A stretch of 54,331 nt of DNA from an uncultured Eubacterium sp. (GTDB lineage: Bacteria; Bacillota; Clostridia; Lachnospirales; Lachnospiraceae), in contig CAKREC010000010.1 of assembly GCA_934316925.1 (NCBI GenBank), positions 1 through 54,331 on the forward strand, given 5' to 3'. Position 1 is the stretch's first letter; every line of letters starts with the position of its first letter. Both the position numbers and the translations under genes were made by a program. A model generated the notes under the pieces. That model saw only the letters and a list, made by a program, of their open reading frames with translations. It made no database searches and was not told where the DNA came from. Shown piece after piece: positions 18,680-27,303 of this stretch.

Positions 18680-19523
18680 GATTACGATGCAGCTGAATGC
18701 GGATCATTTGATCAAACAGGCTTTGGCAGAGGATATAACCAGTGAAGATATTACAACGAATGCGGTGATGCCGGATGCTGTGACCGGAGAAGTGGATCTG
18801 ATCTGCAAGCAGGATGGTATTGTGGCAGGACTGGATGTATTTGAGCGTGTGTTTAAGCTGTTAGACGAATCTACAGAAGTAGAATTTTACTGCCAGGATG
18901 GGGATGCCGTAGAAAACGGTCAGAAGATGGCGAAAGTCACCGGAGATATCCGTGTTCTTTTAAGTGGTGAGCGCACAGCACTCAATTATTTGCAGCGTAT
19001 GAGCGGAATTGCCACATACACTCATTCTGTTGCTTCGTTATTGGAAGGCTCCAAAACAAAACTTCTGGATACCCGCAAGACAACTCCGAATATGCGTATC
19101 TTTGAAAAATATGCGGTTAAGATCGGCGGCGGAAACAACCATCGTTACAATCTCTCGGACGGTGTTTTGTTGAAAGACAATCATATCGGGGCAGCAGGAA
19201 GTGTCAAAAAGGCTGTTGAGATGGCAAAAGAATATGCTCCGTTCGTGCGCAAGATCGAGGTTGAGGTAGAAAATCTGGATATGGTAAAAGAAGCCGTAGA
19301 AGCTGGTGCAGATATTATTATGCTGGATAATATGTCTCCGGAGCAGATGAAAGAGGCGATCGCCCTGATCGGTGGTCGAGCACAGACCGAGTGTTCTGGA
19401 AATGTTACCAAGGAAAATATTGATCGCTTGACAGATCTGGGTGTGGATTTTATCTCCAGTGGCGCCCTGACACATTCTGCACCGATCATGGATATTTCTC
19501 TGAAGAATCTTCACAGAGTCTGA
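18672..19523 (+). CDS. nadC: Nicotinate-nucleotide pyrophosphorylase (carboxylating)
   Basis: NadC (quinolinate phosphoribosyltransferase) joins quinolinate and PRPP, releasing CO2, to give nicotinate mononucleotide. 283 residues with the family's N-terminal ALAEDITSEDITT, the active-site run GERTALNYLQRMSGIAT, LLDTRKTTPNMR and the barrel's IGGGNNHRYNLSDGVLLKDNH and DIIMLDNM. The ATG at 18672 overlaps the nadB stop (ATGAATAA), so translation is coupled; an in-frame TTG at 18645 is less likely. Confidence 0.96.
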   Translation: MNKITMQLNADHLIKQALAEDITSEDITTNAVMPDAVTGEVDLICKQDGIVAGLDVFERVFKLLDESTEVEFYCQDGDAVENGQKMAKVTGDIRVLLSGERTALNYLQRMSGIATYTHSVASLLEGSKTKLLDTRKTTPNMRIFEKYAVKIGGGNNHRYNLSDGVLLKDNHIGAAGSVKKAVEMAKEYAPFVRKIEVEVENLDMVKEAVEAGADIIMLDNMSPEQMKEAIALIGGRAQTECSGNVTKENIDRLTDLGVDFISSGALTHSAPIMDISLKNLHRV

Positions 19524-19538
19524 TCGGGAGGAATGGAT

Positions 19539-20063
19539 ATGCAGGCAGAAACAAGGCGGGATAAGATCCTTCAATATCTGAGCAGACAGGACAAACCGGT
19601 ATCCGGTACTGCGCTGGCAAAAGAATTTGGGGTAAGCCGTCAGATTATCGTTCAGGATATTGCTTTGCTGCGATCTTCCCATGTAGATATTATTTCTACG
19701 AATCGTGGATATGTGATCCAGGAAGAACATGCAGGAGACTGCATCCGCGTATTTAAGTGCCGCCACAGTGATGAAGAGGTGGAAGCGGAATTAAATGCGA
19801 TTGTGGATCAGGGGGGCTTTGTGGAAAATGTTTTTGTCAACCACAAAGTTTATGGAAGGATACAAGCGGAGATGAATATTCGCTGTCGCCGGGATGTCAA
19901 GGCCTATGTAGACCGGATCCATAGTGGAAAATCCCGTTTGTTAAAAAATGTTACCTCCGATTATCACTATCATACGGTATTGGCAGAATCGGAGGAAGTA
20001 CTGGATGCGATTGAACAGGAATTAAAAGATCGTGGAATTTTAGTTCCGAAAAAAGAGCAATAG
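19539..20063 (+). CDS. niaR: Transcriptional repressor of NAD synthesis, NiaR type (HTH plus 3H domain)
   Basis: About 174 residues. The N-terminal winged helix-turn-helix (RRDKILQYLSRQDKPVSGTALAKEFGVSR) is followed by the 3H domain with the His clusters CRHSDEE, NHKVYGRI and DYHYHTV, which bind metal and nicotinate in the family. It represses NAD synthesis and niacin uptake genes when nicotinate is plentiful. Its position at the end of nadABC supports that role. GGAGG is 7 bases from the ATG at 19539 and only 1 base from the ATG at 19533, so the later start is preferred. Confidence 0.9.
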   Translation: MQAETRRDKILQYLSRQDKPVSGTALAKEFGVSRQIIVQDIALLRSSHVDIISTNRGYVIQEEHAGDCIRVFKCRHSDEEVEAELNAIVDQGGFVENVFVNHKVYGRIQAEMNIRCRRDVKAYVDRIHSGKSRLLKNVTSDYHYHTVLAESEEVLDAIEQELKDRGILVPKKEQ

Positions 20064-20078
20064 GAGAAGAAACAAGAG

Positions 20079-20453
20079 ATGATCGAGATCAATATGACAG
20101 GGACAAGAAGTTACACCGTGACAGAAAACGATACGGCACAGGTGTTAGGAAGTGGTACGTTACCGGTACTGGCTACTCCAAGACTGGTTGCCTGGCTGGA
20201 GGAGACCTCGTGGCGGCTGATCGCCGATAAGTTGTCTGCCGGACAGAGTACGGTAGGGGGCAGTATGAATCTGCAGCATCTGGCACCTACTGCAGTGGGG
20301 CGCGAAGTTACCTGCTATGCAAAAGTCATGGCGCAAAAAGGAGCCAAGGTTGTTTTCTCAGTGTGGGCGATGGAGGGAGAACAGCGCATCGCCGAGGGAG
20401 AACATGTACGCTTTGTGGTAACGGATGAAAAATTTCTTGATAAAATAAGATAA
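20079..20453 (+). CDS. Hotdog-fold thioesterase family protein
   Basis: 124 residues resembling the fluoroacetyl-CoA thioesterase (FlK)-like branch of hotdog proteins: VLGSGTLPVLATPRLVAWLEETSW, then STVGGSMNLQHLAPTAVG and a strand GEHVRFVV. It probably hydrolyses a small acyl-CoA; the substrate is unknown. It follows niaR by 15 bases and precedes the terminator, so it is the last gene of the nad transcript. Confidence 0.8.
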   Translation: MIEINMTGTRSYTVTENDTAQVLGSGTLPVLATPRLVAWLEETSWRLIADKLSAGQSTVGGSMNLQHLAPTAVGREVTCYAKVMAQKGAKVVFSVWAMEGEQRIAEGEHVRFVVTDEKFLDKIR

Positions 20454-20469
20454 AATCAAATTTAAGATC

Positions 20470-20499
20470 AAAAGGACGGTTTTGTAAGCTGTCCTTTTT
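20470..20499 (+). terminator. Terminator of the nad operon
   Basis: AAAAGGAC (20470-20477) pairs with GTCCTTTT (20491-20498), followed by TATTTT. Confidence 0.8.
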
Positions 20500-20526
20500 A
20501 TTTTGAAAACAATACAGAACAAAGGG

Positions 20527-20557
20527 AAAGGGCGACTGGTAATTCAGCCGCCCTTTT
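20527..20557. repeat. Second hairpin after the nad operon
   Basis: AAAGGGCGACTG (20527-20538) pairs with CAGCCGCCCTTT (20545-20556) with one mismatch and a six-base loop. The T-run is only four bases, so it is at best a weak back-up terminator. The rest of 20454-20745 is AT-rich spacer. Confidence 0.6.
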
Positions 20558-20686
20558 GAAAGAGGAGTTTTATGAAAAAATATCAAATATTAGAAATAAG
20601 CTTGTTTTGAATTTATGTGCTTAGTATAACGCTCTTATGTGAAGAAAATGTGTACAAATTTACTTTTTTTGTGTCTTTTTTGTGAA

Positions 20687-20716
20687 TTGGACAGTTGCTG
20701 TAAAAAATGTTATACT
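20687..20716 (+). promoter_or_regulatory. Promoter of the zinc-ribbon protein gene
   Basis: TTGGAC (20687-20692), 18 bases, TATACT (20711-20716), 30 bases before the ATG at 20746. Confidence 0.6.
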
Positions 20717-20745
20717 TGAAAAAAAGGGAAAGGCAGTGAGGATAT

Positions 20746-21117
20746 ATGTTTTGTGATAAGTGTCATGCATCCGTTGATGAGGATGCCGTTTTTTGTCCGA
20801 AATGTGGAAACAAGATCATTCAGGAATCAGATAGTCATAAAGAGATTATATTTGCCGCTGTGTTTGGCGTATGTGCAGTTTTGCTTATGACAGCGCTGGC
20901 GATTGGTAATGGGATTGCTAAAAGACATGCCAAAGGCGAAATTGAAAAATGGAAACAGCAGTATGAACAGCAGGACGATTCGGATTATTTTGATGATTAC
21001 GATTACGATGATGATTACGACTACGATGATGATTATGACGACGATGACTATGATTATGACGACGATGATGAGAAAGATTCCGAGGATTCCGGAACTACGT
21101 CGGAGTTTCAATTTTAA
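20746..21117 (+). CDS. Zinc-ribbon membrane protein with Asp/Tyr-rich tail
   Basis: 123 residues in three parts. The N-terminal zinc ribbon has CDKC (3-6) and CPKC (17-20). One membrane span covers about 33-55. A linker rich in K, E and Q leads to an extreme acidic tail (76-113) made almost only of Asp and Tyr. Zinc ribbons of this kind are common on small membrane proteins of Firmicutes and do not define a function. With the ribbon inside, the acidic tail would lie outside and could bind cations. The tail is encoded by a GAT/GAC-TAT/TAC repeat that could vary in length. Confidence 0.8.
   Translation: MFCDKCHASVDEDAVFCPKCGNKIIQESDSHKEIIFAAVFGVCAVLLMTALAIGNGIAKRHAKGEIEKWKQQYEQQDDSDYFDDYDYDDDYDYDDDYDDDDYDYDDDDEKDSEDSGTTSEFQF
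20985..21075 (+). repeat. Imperfect GAT-GAT-GATTAC codon repeat
   Basis: About 90 bases of alternating GAT/GAC and TAT/TAC codons inside the preceding gene, e.g. TACGATGATGATTACGAC repeated with variation. Such tracts can expand or contract in frame. Confidence 0.75.
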
Positions 21118-21162
21118 TAAAAATAAAAGCGTGAGGGAGCGTCTTTAGAACGGAGATTAAAT

Positions 21163-22959
21163 ATGAAATATAGTATTGAGGATTTACAACAGAAGATACA
21201 TACACGCCAATTAGAGGGAATTGGTGAGAGATTGGAAGAAGATATTGCCGGATGTCTGAATCGAGCCGGCATTTATTTTCGTATTTTTAACCGCGCCAAA
21301 AGTCCGGATTCGATCATTCGAAAACTGGAGAAGAGTGGTTATGGCTTTGGAGAAGATGAGAAAAAAATGCAGGACCTGATCGGATTGCGGGTTGTTGTGT
21401 ATTATCAGGATGATATGCGGATCATCCGGGAAATTCTGGAGCAGACATTCCGGCGCGTGGGTGAATGGTCGATGACGACAACGACGGATGAAGAATTTAA
21501 GGCTTCGAAAGTAAACGGGGTCTTTCGCATCCCGAATGAATATCAGCAGCTGTTTAGCGGAGATCTTACGGAATACCCGATCGATGCTACTTTTGAGGTA
21601 CAGCTTCGGACGGTTTCATTTGAGGCGTGGCATGAGATTGAACACGATATGAGATACAAGTCTCCGTATGGGGACGCTTTTTGGGAGAATAACGAAGATC
21701 TGTCCCGCACCTTAAATTGTGTTCTTGCCAATCTGGAATTGTGCGACTGGTCGACACTCAGTGTATTTGACAAACTTTCATCGTATCACTTCACACAGAA
21801 GAACTGGGAGATGATGATGAAGAGCCGTTTTCGTCTGCGGTTTGACCGGGAGCCGCTGGCACCGGAACTGATCGCCTTTCTCGATGACAACCTGGTGGCG
21901 GCGTATGATCTTTTCCAGAGTTCGAGAGCGGATATTATTTTTGCGCTGATGCAAAATAGCAAATATGAAAAACTCACATACAATCTGTTAGTAAAAGCAT
22001 TTGCCGATCTGATGGAAGATAAGGGCACCGTATATCAGAGACGTTTATTCAAGATCTGTAAAGAGGTGCTGGCAAATGACAAGGTAACCAAACTGGAGCG
22101 GGTAGAACTGAGTCCATTGGATGTCACACCATCCTTCCGGCTGAATGTTACACTCAGTCATGAAGAGGGGCAGGAATTGGATTGCGAATTTTCAGCGGCT
22201 GTCAGTATGATCGCTTCCTGGGCGCAGAGCAAATTTAAAAATCTGACCGATGATATTCCGTTGGATCCGGTGGATTATGAATTTCACATGGCAGGTTATG
22301 ATCTGCAGATTTTAGGAAACCGTTCTCTGGGATTTTATAAATTGTCGCTGGAAAATCTCGATACCGATCGCAAAGGTGTCGTGTGGCGGACAAAAGTAAG
22401 TCTTGAGATGAGTGAACGCATCCGCATGAAAGTTGACTGTGATTATTGCCATACGCCAGACCGCCTGGTTCGTGACGGTTTTTCCAAACCGCGTTTTGTG
22501 GATGAGATCTTCCGCCGAATCGGTTATGAAGATGTAAAACCAATGAGTCTGAAACCACAGAAAGTAAGTACGTTCCACGATTTTGAAGAAGTGAGTGCAT
22601 TTATCGCGAATCACAACCGCAGTCTGCCGGTTATCATGGCGGTGGAAGATGACCGGTCGGAGAGTCAGGTAAATATTTCCCGTCTGGCAGAAACGGTGGG
22701 AGCGTATGCCCATGTTTATCTGGTGGATAAAGAAGCAGTGCCTACGATATTGGAACAATCCGATTATACCGAGGAGGAACTGGTGGGATCTGTCTGGGTT
22801 ACCTTTACCGATGGACAGGACAAATTCTATACCCGCAAGATGATTGAAGAAACTCGTTTTGATTATAATCGGTACGCATTTGACCGTGGAAATGTAGCGG
22901 AAAAGGCATTTCGTCATAAATTGGTGCGAATGTTAAAAGAAAAAAATTGTCAATCTTGA
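21163..22959 (+). CDS. Large RelA/SpoT-domain protein, atypical
   Basis: 598 residues. The first about 200 form a RelA/SpoT nucleotidyltransferase-like domain: ATP-side motif RAKSPDSIIRKL (R44, K46, S50), metal Asp in DLIGLRVV (D71), EVQLRT (E145) and the AWHEIEHDMRYK helix. The usual NGYxSxH guanine-stacking loop is replaced by NGVFRIP (118-124). Residues 200-598 match no domain I know. HD hydrolase, TGS and ACT domains are absent, so it is not the housekeeping Rel protein. It may make an alarmone, modify another nucleotide or RNA as in toxic small synthetases, or be regulatory. It stands alone between the zinc-ribbon gene and an Fn3 gene, with no obvious antitoxin. Confidence 0.75.
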   Translation: MKYSIEDLQQKIHTRQLEGIGERLEEDIAGCLNRAGIYFRIFNRAKSPDSIIRKLEKSGYGFGEDEKKMQDLIGLRVVVYYQDDMRIIREILEQTFRRVGEWSMTTTTDEEFKASKVNGVFRIPNEYQQLFSGDLTEYPIDATFEVQLRTVSFEAWHEIEHDMRYKSPYGDAFWENNEDLSRTLNCVLANLELCDWSTLSVFDKLSSYHFTQKNWEMMMKSRFRLRFDREPLAPELIAFLDDNLVAAYDLFQSSRADIIFALMQNSKYEKLTYNLLVKAFADLMEDKGTVYQRRLFKICKEVLANDKVTKLERVELSPLDVTPSFRLNVTLSHEEGQELDCEFSAAVSMIASWAQSKFKNLTDDIPLDPVDYEFHMAGYDLQILGNRSLGFYKLSLENLDTDRKGVVWRTKVSLEMSERIRMKVDCDYCHTPDRLVRDGFSKPRFVDEIFRRIGYEDVKPMSLKPQKVSTFHDFEEVSAFIANHNRSLPVIMAVEDDRSESQVNISRLAETVGAYAHVYLVDKEAVPTILEQSDYTEEELVGSVWVTFTDGQDKFYTRKMIEETRFDYNRYAFDRGNVAEKAFRHKLVRMLKEKNCQS

Positions 22960-22966
22960 ATTTGTA

Positions 22967-22995
22967 TTGACAAAAAATAAAAACTATATTAAAAT
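22967..22995 (+). promoter_or_regulatory. Promoter of the Fn3 secreted protein
   Basis: TTGACA (22967-22972), 17 bases, TAAAAT (22990-22995): a near-perfect vegetative promoter, suggesting strong expression. Confidence 0.75.
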
Positions 22996-23039
22996 TTTTT
23001 AGGATATGTAATTATATATAATTCAAAAGGAGTAAGAAA

Positions 23040-24290
23040 ATGAAGAAAAGTATCAAATCGATTGCTACTTTATTTGTAGCAGCATTTGCTCTTTTGCTTG
23101 TTACAGGAACAACAAGTAAAGCAGCAACCACATTTACTGCAAACATCAAGCAGACTGCCCAGTCCGATACATCGGTTAAGCTTTCATGGGATGAGTATAT
23201 CGGTGCCGAAAAAGCAAGTCATTACCATGTTTTGATCAGTAACGATGGTCGCAATTTTGGATTCAAGGATTATGATACCGGTGCAACAACTACCATCAAT
23301 GGTTTGGCACCAGGTAAAAAGTATTTTGTAAAAGTATGCGCGATGAAGAATTATCATTTTAAGCATGGTGATACATATGCTGCTTCTGATGTCATGGCTG
23401 AGAGTGAGATGATCGAGATCGCTACAGCACCAGAAGTAGGCAAACCAGCCAATGTACGCCAGACAGCTGCAGGAAATAACTCTGTTACGATCGCATGGGA
23501 TGCGGTTGCCGGAGCTACCAGCTACACCGTATATCGCAGAGATGGTTACTGGGATCTTGCCAAAGTTGCCGATACCAATGCTACCAGCTACACCATTGGT
23601 GGTCTTACCAATTCATATGCTGCAGATTATGTAGTGACAGCAACGGCTTCCCTTTCTGTCAACAATGGAAGCTACACCGTTTCGGAAACCGGAAGCAACA
23701 GTGACAGTGTTACGGCTAAGACCATTCCTGCAAAGACACTCGGTCTTGCAATGACTACATATTATGATGCGATTAGCGTAGCATATTATGGATGGTCTAC
23801 TACAACGAACTGCGATGGTTATCAGTTCCAGACTTTGACATATAAAGGTAAAAAACTGGTAGACAACACATTGACTGGTACCAGCATTCGTATCGATCCA
23901 TTCAAGAAGAACGTATTTACAAAGACTAGAGTTCGTGCTTATGTAAATGTAAATGGACAGAAAGTATACGGTGCATGGTCTTCTTATTCCTTCTACGCTT
24001 CTTCCAGTAAGATGAAGATGGTAAGAAGTGCCAACAAAAAGAAGATCACATTGACATGGAAAAAAGTATCTGGTGTTTCCCAGTACAAAGTATATGTATC
24101 GACAAAAGAGAATTCTGGATACAAATTAGTGAAGACTTTGAGTTCGAAAAAATCCAAATGCGTGATCACCAAATATGGTAAGAAAAAATTGAAAAAAGGT
24201 AAGAAATATTATGTTCGCCTCAAATACATTGGTAAGAATGGTAAAAAGAAAGTTACCAGTGGTATTGTAGGAGCAGGTTCTGTTTACTAA
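23040..24290 (+). CDS. Secreted protein with fibronectin type III domains
   Basis: 416 residues with a signal peptide (cleavage near KAA, 27-29). At least three Fn3 domains are recognisable: about 32-129, 135-229 and 325-416. Typical strands are SVKLSWDEYIGAEKASHYHVL, SVTIAWDAVAGATSYTVYRR and KITLTWKKVSGVSQYKVYVS. The 232-320 stretch may be a divergent fourth. No catalytic domain, LPXTG motif or membrane anchor is seen. The last domain is very Lys-rich, so it may bind the anionic cell wall. Preceded by AAAGGAG and a strong promoter, and closed by a strong terminator, so monocistronic. Confidence 0.85.
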   Translation: MKKSIKSIATLFVAAFALLLVTGTTSKAATTFTANIKQTAQSDTSVKLSWDEYIGAEKASHYHVLISNDGRNFGFKDYDTGATTTINGLAPGKKYFVKVCAMKNYHFKHGDTYAASDVMAESEMIEIATAPEVGKPANVRQTAAGNNSVTIAWDAVAGATSYTVYRRDGYWDLAKVADTNATSYTIGGLTNSYAADYVVTATASLSVNNGSYTVSETGSNSDSVTAKTIPAKTLGLAMTTYYDAISVAYYGWSTTTNCDGYQFQTLTYKGKKLVDNTLTGTSIRIDPFKKNVFTKTRVRAYVNVNGQKVYGAWSSYSFYASSSKMKMVRSANKKKITLTWKKVSGVSQYKVYVSTKENSGYKLVKTLSSKKSKCVITKYGKKKLKKGKKYYVRLKYIGKNGKKKVTSGIVGAGSVY

Positions 24291-24319
24291 AAGAAACAGG
24301 ATGATCTCAGGATAGTTGC

Positions 24320-24366
24320 AAGAAACCTTGTGCCTGGCTTTTGCCGGGGATAAGGTTTCTTTTTTT
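24320..24366 (+). terminator. Terminator after the Fn3 gene
   Basis: AAGAAACCTT (24320-24329) pairs perfectly with AAGGTTTCTT (24352-24361), ending in a run of T. Confidence 0.88.
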
Positions 24367-24367
24367 C

Positions 24368-24396
24368 TTGCGTAACGTTTTCTGAAATATTATAAT
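24368..24396 (+). promoter_or_regulatory. Promoter for the truA transcript
   Basis: TTGCGT (24368-24373), 17 bases, TATAAT (24391-24396), directly after the terminator. Confidence 0.65.
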
Positions 24397-24425
24397 AGAA
24401 AGAAAAAGAGAAGGAAGTGTTTGTA

Positions 24426-24914
24426 TTGAAAACCAGTATTTTTTACAACAAGACAACAGGTGAGCCGGTACAAATCATTACCAGAGCCCAGACGATACCA
24501 GCCTATCAGGAAGTGGTATGTTATCAGGAACTGACAAAGCCATTTGACTGCTTTGTGATGGAAACCCGGCATTTTTTTGCAGAATATGTAAAAGATTTTG
24601 AAGAACTTCCTATTCAGTCCCAGCAGCAGATTGAGAAGCGACAGGATCTCCCGGAGAAGCAGCCACGCATATCAAGGGGCGAAGTTACGGATCCGAAGAT
24701 TCAGAAGATGGTCGCTTTTTTTGATGCCGAGACATATAAAGAAAAAATCCGTATTTTGCAGGAAATGAAAGATGATCTGGATGAGCACATATTGAACAAT
24801 CTCGCAGTCAGCCTCGACCTTTCGATTGAAGATGGTGTGGATGGATATGAGTTTATTATGTCGGAACTCCGGATCCGGGCAAAATACGAGACAGCCAGAG
24901 GAGAGCGGTTTTGA
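24426..24914 (+). CDS. Hypothetical protein upstream of truA
   Basis: 162 residues from a TTG start (24426) with AAGGAAG eight bases upstream; a GTG at 24417 is closer than normal to that site. No signal or membrane segment. The N-terminal half has beta-like segments (TSIFYNKTTGEPVQIITRAQ) and the C-terminal half is helical and charged (KIRILQEMKDDLDEHILNNLAVSLDL). I do not recognise a family. It overlaps truA by four bases (TTGA), so translation is coupled. Confidence 0.75.
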   Translation: MKTSIFYNKTTGEPVQIITRAQTIPAYQEVVCYQELTKPFDCFVMETRHFFAEYVKDFEELPIQSQQQIEKRQDLPEKQPRISRGEVTDPKIQKMVAFFDAETYKEKIRILQEMKDDLDEHILNNLAVSLDLSIEDGVDGYEFIMSELRIRAKYETARGERF

Positions 24915-25651
24915 TCAATTTTCGTTTTATCATACAATACGACGGTACCAGATATCGGGGCTGGCAGCGGCAGAAAGGGGTTGCCGATACGATCCAGGGA
25001 AAGATTGAGTATGTGCTCAGTCGCCTTGCCGGTCGGGAGGTGACGATTGATGGCGCGGGTCGGACCGATGCGGGAGTGCATGCTTATGCACAGGTGGCAA
25101 ATGCAAGAATGCCAGACTCTTTTACGGCAGATCAGTTACAGATGCAGATGAACGAATATTTGCCGGAAGATATACGAATACTGAAAGTAGTCCCGGCGGG
25201 GGAGCGTTTTCACAGTCGCTTACATGCAACGGGAAAAGTATATCAGTATTGCATTACGAAAGCGGGACATTATGATGTGTTCCGGCGCAAATACAGCTGG
25301 CAGATGGATGAGCCATTGGATCTTGCAAGCATGCAAAGTGCAGCCGATCTGCTGATCGGTCAGCACGATTTTGCCGGGTACTGCACAAGAGCGTCCAAGA
25401 AAAAATCAACAGTCCGTCGATTGGATCGTATTGAGATGGAACAGACCGATGACCGGATTTTGCTCACATATTACGGAGATGGATTTTTATACAATATGGT
25501 CCGCATCCTGACAGGTACACTTGTGGAAGTGGGACTGGGACAGCGGACGATCGAAGAAGTCCAACTGCCGCTGCAGACCGGAGAACGGTCACTGGCAGGT
25601 CAGACTGCTCCTGCCTGCGGATTGTTTTTAAAAGAAGTAACATATGACTAG
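24911..25651 (+). CDS. truA: tRNA pseudouridine(38-40) synthase
   Basis: TruA converts uridines 38-40 of the tRNA anticodon stem to pseudouridine. The catalytic Asp is in GRTDAGVHA, with RFIIQYDGTRYRGWQRQ at the N-terminus, FHSRLHATGKVYQY and YGDGFLYNMVRILTGTLVEVG further on. 246 residues is normal. The start is TTG at 24911 with GGAGAG upstream, overlapping the stop of the gene before. Confidence 0.95.
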   Translation: MINFRFIIQYDGTRYRGWQRQKGVADTIQGKIEYVLSRLAGREVTIDGAGRTDAGVHAYAQVANARMPDSFTADQLQMQMNEYLPEDIRILKVVPAGERFHSRLHATGKVYQYCITKAGHYDVFRRKYSWQMDEPLDLASMQSAADLLIGQHDFAGYCTRASKKKSTVRRLDRIEMEQTDDRILLTYYGDGFLYNMVRILTGTLVEVGLGQRTIEEVQLPLQTGERSLAGQTAPACGLFLKEVTYD

Positions 25652-25660
25652 AGGTTTAAG

Positions 25661-25891
25661 ATGAGAGAGATGGAATTTAAGATGGAACGGGAGAACCTGG
25701 TTCAGGAAGGGGACAAGGTTACCGTTACCGAAGGTGTATTGCCCAGTGCCTATTATTACACGATCAATCCGGCGGTAGCAATGTCGGGAAACTATGTTTT
25801 CCGCGAAAGGCTGCAGTCCAGAGAGGGCATTGTAAAAGAGATTAAACACAATGATAGAGGTTTTTATGTCGTTGTAGAATTTGATGAATAG
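25661..25891 (+). CDS. Small hypothetical protein
   Basis: 76 residues, no membrane segment. The C-terminal half (SREGIVKEIKHNDRGFYVVVEFDE) looks like a small beta-barrel strand pattern. AGAGG precedes the ATG. It lies between truA (9-base gap) and the M18 aminopeptidase (13-base gap), so it is in the same transcript. Family not recognised. Confidence 0.7.
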   Translation: MREMEFKMERENLVQEGDKVTVTEGVLPSAYYYTINPAVAMSGNYVFRERLQSREGIVKEIKHNDRGFYVVVEFDE

Positions 25892-25904
25892 AAAGGATAG
25901 AACG

Positions 25905-27287
25905 ATGGAACGAAGAAATGCATGGAAAGATTATTCAGAAAAAGAGATTCAGGAACTGGAAGCGTTGAACAAAAGTTATCGCGAGTTCCTTGATCAGGGT
26001 AAGACGGAGAGAGAATGTGCAGTGCTGGCGGTTGAGATGGCAGAGAAAGCCGGATACCGTGATCTGCAAAGCTGCATAGAAGAGGGAACCGCTCTCAAGC
26101 CGGGGGACAAAGTGTATGCAGTTAATATGAAGAAAACAGTAGCGCTGTTCCAGATCGGACGGCAGCCGATGGAAAAAGGAATGGCGATCCTGGGAGCACA
26201 CATTGATTCTCCTCGCATGGATATCAAACAGAATCCGCTCTATGAGGATACGGATCTGGCATATTTAGATACGCATTACTACGGCGGCATTAAGAAATAC
26301 CAGTGGGTGACCCTGCCATTAGCGATACATGGTGTTGTTGTGAAAAAAGATGGAGCAGTTGTCAATGTGAATATTGGCGAGCATAAGGACGATCCTGTAT
26401 TTTGTGTTACGGATCTGTTGATCCATCTGGCTCATGAGCGCATGGACAAAAAAGCGGACAAGGTGATAGAAGGAGAGGCACTGGACATTTTGTTTGCCAG
26501 TCAGCCATTGAAGGATGAAGAAAAAGATGCGGTAAAGGCAAATGTACTTGCACTTTTGAAAAAACAGTATGACATAGAAGAGGAAGATTTTCTCTCTGCG
26601 GAACTGGAAGTTGTTCCGGCGGGAGAAGCCAGAGAATCCGGTATTGATCGAAGCATGATCATGGCGTATGGTCAGGATGACCGCGTGTGTGCGTACACTT
26701 CGCTTGTTGCGATGTTAGAGGTAGAAGATCCGGAATATACAACCTGTTGTTTACTGGTCGACAAAGAGGAGATCGGAAGTGTTGGTGCTACCGGTATGCA
26801 GTCAAATTTCTTTGAAAATGCAGTCGCTGAGGTATTGAATCTGGCAGGACAGTATTCGGATCTTGCGCTGCGCCGCTGCCTTGCCAATTCGAAAATGCTG
26901 TCTTCTGATGTCAGTGCAGCTTTTGATCCTACGTATGCCTCTGCATATGAAAAGAAGAATGCGGCTTATTTTGGCAGAGGAATGGTATTCAACAAATTCA
27001 CCGGTTCCCGTGGAAAGTCCGGCAGCAATGATGCCAACGCCGAATTTATGGCAGAGATCCGTGGTATTCTTCAGGATGCCAATGTTGCTTATCAGACAGC
27101 GGAACTTGGTAAAGTGGATGTTGGTGGAGGCGGTACGATCGCCTATATCATGGCTTTGTATGGCATGAATGTGATCGATTGCGGTGTTGCGGTGCTGAAT
27201 ATGCATGCTCCATGGGAGATCACCAGTAAAGCAGATGTATATGAAACGAAAAAAGGATATGTTGTATTTTTGAAGAATATTTTTTAA
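25905..27287 (+). CDS. M18 family aminopeptidase
   Basis: 460-residue cytosolic zinc aminopeptidase of the M18 (aminopeptidase I) family, removing N-terminal residues from peptides. Metal and catalytic contexts are GAHIDSPRMDIKQNP, YGQDDRVCAYTSL, DKEEIGSVGATGM, FDPTYAS and the C-terminal NMHAPWEITSKADVYE. AAAGGAT precedes the ATG at 25905; an in-frame ATG at 25881 overlaps the preceding gene and lacks a site. Confidence 0.93.
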   Translation: MERRNAWKDYSEKEIQELEALNKSYREFLDQGKTERECAVLAVEMAEKAGYRDLQSCIEEGTALKPGDKVYAVNMKKTVALFQIGRQPMEKGMAILGAHIDSPRMDIKQNPLYEDTDLAYLDTHYYGGIKKYQWVTLPLAIHGVVVKKDGAVVNVNIGEHKDDPVFCVTDLLIHLAHERMDKKADKVIEGEALDILFASQPLKDEEKDAVKANVLALLKKQYDIEEEDFLSAELEVVPAGEARESGIDRSMIMAYGQDDRVCAYTSLVAMLEVEDPEYTTCCLLVDKEEIGSVGATGMQSNFFENAVAEVLNLAGQYSDLALRRCLANSKMLSSDVSAAFDPTYASAYEKKNAAYFGRGMVFNKFTGSRGKSGSNDANAEFMAEIRGILQDANVAYQTAELGKVDVGGGGTIAYIMALYGMNVIDCGVAVLNMHAPWEITSKADVYETKKGYVVFLKNIF

Positions 27288-27303
27288 CAAAAGGAGATCG
27301 TGA

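Noticed and set aside
20827..21111. Minus-strand Ile/Val-rich frame resembling a membrane protein
   Set aside because: It is the complement of the GAT/GAC repeat of the zinc-ribbon gene; the hydrophobicity is an artefact of the repeat.
21122..21148. GTGAGGGAGCG similar to GTGAGGGGGCG of the structured element
   Set aside because: Only about 11 bases match, and neither the GACGAC-TGCC core nor any hairpin is present.
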